DNA of 56,077 bases from NCBI GenBank assembly GCA_903899015.1, contig CAIUHP010000099.1:1-56077 (forward strand), read 5' to 3'. The notes below the pieces were generated by a model, which saw nothing but the letters and a program-made list of their open reading frames with translations, had not been told where the DNA came from and did not search any database. This stretch comes from an uncultured Armatimonadota bacterium. Lineage in GTDB: Bacteria; Armatimonadota; Fimbriimonadia; Fimbriimonadales; Fimbriimonadaceae. The position numbers were made by a program, and so were the translations under genes. Below, one piece after another: positions 53,730 to 56,077 of this stretch. How positions within the stretch are numbered: position 1 is the stretch's first letter; the number at the start of each line of letters is the position of its first letter.

Positions 53730-54785
53730 ATGAAAGTTGCACTGATCGGATATTCCGCGAGTGGACGAAGCACCCTCTATAGAGCGGCCTCACGGGGCCT
53801 TGCCAAAGGGGATATCACCGCAGTTCCTGTTCCTGACCCTCGATTCGATACCATCGTCGCCCAGGTCAAACCGAAGAAACAAACTCCTGCCTCAGTGATC
53901 CTTCACGACGACCTCGATCCTATTTCTGGTTCGGGCAAAGCTTTCTCGTTGAAGCTGATCGACAGTGCCAAGAAGGCCGATCTCTTGCTGCATGTAGTTC
54001 GCGGCTTTGAGTCGAACACCGTCGCCTACCACGACGACGTGGATGCCTTACGCGACCAAGAAGCGATCGACGTCGAACTCGTGCTCGCAGATCTGCAAAT
54101 CGTGGAGAATCGTCTTGAGCGTTTGAAGCGGTCGACGATGCTCAAGACACCCGGCTCCCCCGACTACATGGAGAATGATCTTTTTCAAAGGATTAAAGAT
54201 CCCCTTGAAAACGGCGTTCCCATACGCGCCATGGAGCTTTCGGAAGACGATCAAGTGGTTGTGCGTAACCACCAGTTCTTGAGTTCGAAGCCGATGGTCA
54301 TCGCCTTTAACGTGAACGAAGACGAGGCATCGACTCCTTCTGAAAAGATGATGAAGCGCATTGAAGAACTCGCAAAACGAGGCACGCCCGCTTTTCCAGT
54401 TTGCGCCACGATTGAGGAAGAAATCGCTCAGCTAGAACCCGCCGATCAACTCGAATTTTTGGAGTCGCTCGGACTGACCGAACCCGCGAGCGATAAAGTC
54501 ATTCGGGCCGTTTACTCTGCGCTTGGCCTCATCACCTTCTTTACTGCGGGAGATAACGACACCCACGCGTGGCCCCTCAAACGAGGCAGCACGGCTCTCA
54601 AGGCAGCTGGCACCATCCATAACGATATCGCAAAGGGATTCATTCGAGCCGAGATCGTCCACTACGAAGACTATCTCGCCGCTGGCTCACTTGACGCCGC
54701 TTATGCTGCAGGCAAGATGTCGTTGGAAGGCAAAGAGTACGTGATCCGAGACGGCGACTTGCTCCACATCCGCAATAAGAGTTAG
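53730..54785 (+). CDS. YchF/OBG-family P-loop protein with degenerate nucleotide motifs
   Basis: A 351-residue protein with YchF layout: G domain with helical insertion (~125-170), then a TGS-like C-terminal domain (ITFFTAGDNDTHAWPLKRGSTALKAAGTIHNDIAKGFIRAEIV and the rest, which is very YchF-like). The family normally hydrolyses ATP and binds ribosomes. Here the P-loop is GYSASGRST (positions 7-15), with Arg13 where family members have the essential Lys (GKST). The DxPG switch-II motif is missing: the region reads HDDLDPISGSGKAF. The NxxE specificity motif survives as FNVNEDE. It may be an inactive paralogue with a regulatory role. No Shine-Dalgarno precedes the ATG. Confidence 0.8.
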   Translation: MKVALIGYSASGRSTLYRAASRGLAKGDITAVPVPDPRFDTIVAQVKPKKQTPASVILHDDLDPISGSGKAFSLKLIDSAKKADLLLHVVRGFESNTVAYHDDVDALRDQEAIDVELVLADLQIVENRLERLKRSTMLKTPGSPDYMENDLFQRIKDPLENGVPIRAMELSEDDQVVVRNHQFLSSKPMVIAFNVNEDEASTPSEKMMKRIEELAKRGTPAFPVCATIEEEIAQLEPADQLEFLESLGLTEPASDKVIRAVYSALGLITFFTAGDNDTHAWPLKRGSTALKAAGTIHNDIAKGFIRAEIVHYEDYLAAGSLDAAYAAGKMSLEGKEYVIRDGDLLHIRNKS

Positions 54786-54802
54786 GACCGGCCCCACCCA
54801 AG

Positions 54803-54808
54803 TACAAT
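54803..54808 (+). promoter_or_regulatory. -10 element (TACAAT), leaderless type
   Basis: TACAAT, 7 nt before ATG 54816. Confidence 0.5.
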
Positions 54809-54815
54809 CGGATTC

Positions 54816-56077
54816 ATGCTTCCGATTGCAGGGATTCTGCTTGCGGTTTCGATGGCGACGCCCGCTCAGACAGTTCAACTTAAACCAGGCATGACTCTGA
54901 CCAAGAGCTGCAAGGTTGCCGCTTACGACTATTTGATTCCAACACAGCAGGGAACTGCAAAGGCGGGAGACGAAGAAATCCCTACTCTTTCTCCCGCGAT
55001 CGTGATCAAGGGTAACAACCTCGTGATCGATTTCGCCGGTTCGGTGCTACGAGGCTCCCCTTCAACCGTCGATCCCGACAAAAGAAAGGGCCTCGGAATC
55101 CTGGTTCAAGGTGACAACATCACCTTGAAGAATCTGACGGTTCGCGGCTACATGGTCGGACTTTGGGCTAAAAACTGCACCCACTTACGCATCGAAAAGA
55201 GCAACTTCTCTTACAACTGGAAGCAGCATTTGATGTCGACCGTCGACAAAGAAGATCTCAGTGACTGGCAAAGTTACCATCACAACGAGCACAACGAATG
55301 GCTACGCTATGGCGCGGCAATGTACTTTGAAGGTTGCGAGAAGTTTGCAGTCGAACACACGAGATCCGTCGGTGGTCAATGCGGGCTCATGCTGGTGCGA
55401 AGCAATAATGGCTTGGTTCGGAACAACGACTTTTCATTCAACAGTGGCGTCGGGCTCGGCCTCTACCATTCGTCAAGCAACAAGGTTCTGAATAATAAGA
55501 TTGACTGGTGCGTCCGAGGATTCTCTTACGGCGTTTATAACCGGGGGCAGGATTCTGCGGGCATCCTCATTTTCGAGTTGTGCCACAACAATGTCTTCGC
55601 ATTCAACTCGGTAACGCATGGCGGCGACGGCTTCTTTATGTGGGCGGGGCAGACCATGATGGACACGGGAAGGGGCGGCTGTAACGGCAATATCCTTTAC
55701 GGAAACGACTTCAGCCATTCCCCGTGCAATGCGATTGAAGCAACTTTTGCGAGTAACTCCTTTGTCAACAACAAACTCGTTGAATGCTGGCATGGTGTTT
55801 GGGGCGGCTTCTCATTCGACACGAAAATCGTCGGTAACATCTTTGGATACAACGGGGAGGCTATCGCGATCGAACACGGTCAGGATATTGCGATCAACCA
55901 CAACGTGTTCATTCGGGATAATGGGGCGATCAATCTTTGGCAAGATCCGATTACCGATAAGAGTTGGAAATATCCCAAGTACCACGACACTGACAGTCGC
56001 GACTACCAGATCTTCGGCAACAAGTTCATCGGAACCGCAACCACCGTTATTCAGATTCGAAATACCAATCGCGTCAA
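54816..56077 (+). CDS. Secreted right-handed beta-helix protein (NosD-like), 3' end beyond window
   Basis: A frame open from ATG 54816 to the last base (420 complete codons), so the C-terminus is missing. The N-terminus MLPIAGILLAVSMATPAQT is a signal peptide. The body shows parallel beta-helix coils with repeated N-N pairs: ITLKNLTVRGYMVGLWAKNC, GLMLVRSNNGLVRNNDFSFN, NKVLNNKIDWCVRGFSYGVY, NNVFAFNSVTHGGDGFFMWA, GNILYGNDFSHSPCNAIEA, NSFVNNKLVECWHGVWGG and TKIVGNIFGYNGEAIAIEHG. This is the pattern of NosD/carbohydrate-binding (PbH1) proteins, periplasmic or extracellular and often glycan-active. A leaderless-type -10 precedes the ATG. No catalytic residue can be assigned. It is the second large beta-helix protein in the window. 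Confidence 0.85.
   Translation, partial: MLPIAGILLAVSMATPAQTVQLKPGMTLTKSCKVAAYDYLIPTQQGTAKAGDEEIPTLSPAIVIKGNNLVIDFAGSVLRGSPSTVDPDKRKGLGILVQGDNITLKNLTVRGYMVGLWAKNCTHLRIEKSNFSYNWKQHLMSTVDKEDLSDWQSYHHNEHNEWLRYGAAMYFEGCEKFAVEHTRSVGGQCGLMLVRSNNGLVRNNDFSFNSGVGLGLYHSSSNKVLNNKIDWCVRGFSYGVYNRGQDSAGILIFELCHNNVFAFNSVTHGGDGFFMWAGQTMMDTGRGGCNGNILYGNDFSHSPCNAIEATFASNSFVNNKLVECWHGVWGGFSFDTKIVGNIFGYNGEAIAIEHGQDIAINHNVFIRDNGAINLWQDPITDKSWKYPKYHDTDSRDYQIFGNKFIGTATTVIQIRNTNRV

Noticed and set aside
1-56077. tRNA, rRNA or CRISPR features
   Set aside because: Isolated GTTCGA-type matches (near 10913, 26296, 36292) lack acceptor and anticodon arms; no regularly spaced repeats with unique spacers were seen.

Overview
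The window reads as a chromosomal segment of a free-living, carbohydrate-degrading diderm bacterium. The gene mix (many secreted glycosidases and beta-helix proteins, GYF_2 and FHA proteins, a PagL-like lipid A deacylase, an MlaE permease, a pyrR-pyrB-pyrC cluster) and the frequent leaderless-type gene starts would fit Armatimonadota, perhaps Fimbriimonadia. That placement is inference from gene style, with no rRNA or marker phylogeny behind it.

Region 1 (1-10069): comM (Mg-chelatase-like competence/recombination ATPase) is split by an 8.8-kb integrative element. A large serine recombinase sits at the right end next to attR. Rejoining the element ends rebuilds an attP-like dyad of two 17-bp arms (15/17 match) centred exactly on a GG dinucleotide shared by both junctions. 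Removing the element restores an in-frame comM. Cargo: a small serine resolvase, a zinc-ribbon/TM2 membrane protein, an Xre-type HTH regulator, an NgoMIV-type restriction-modification pair (predicted target GCCGGC), a DUF932-type protein, a tiny membrane protein and a gene II/X-like (Phage_CRI) rolling-circle replication initiator. The element looks like an integrative plasmid or phage satellite. An exact nonamer, GGGTTAGCC, occurs five times in its intergenic DNA, four times 26-30 nt before an ATG.

Region 2 (10188-31157): housekeeping and small accessory functions. They include a cysteine-peptidase-like protein, an orphan CmlS-like flavin halogenase, an alpha-L-rhamnosidase, an acyltransferase, the pyrRBC cluster (PyrC has Arg in place of a zinc-ligand His), a Met/Lys/His-rich secreted repeat protein, maf, a DegT aminotransferase followed by a CelD-like acetyltransferase and a GT2 enzyme, ATP-type pckA with a structured leader, twin GYF_2 proteins and an old-yellow-enzyme reductase.

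Region 3 (30327-50640): signalling (PP2C plus FHA protein), an M1 aminopeptidase, a beta-lactamase-fold/rnhB/yraN operon, then a polysaccharide-use stretch (GH26, GH63-like with PA14, DinB-like, beta-helix with PDZ, alpha/beta hydrolase, ABC-2 exporter, GH20 hexosaminidase) and the lutABC lactate oxidation operon.

Region 4 (50647-56077): PagL-like protein, der, mlaE, a 50-residue membrane protein, a YchF-like protein with a degenerate P-loop, and a beta-helix protein running off the window end.

A recurring feature is that at least a dozen genes have a good -10 hexamer 6-8 nt before the start codon and no Shine-Dalgarno sequence, as expected for leaderless mRNAs; a minority use clear AGGAG/GGAGG sites. 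No tRNA, rRNA or CRISPR array was seen.
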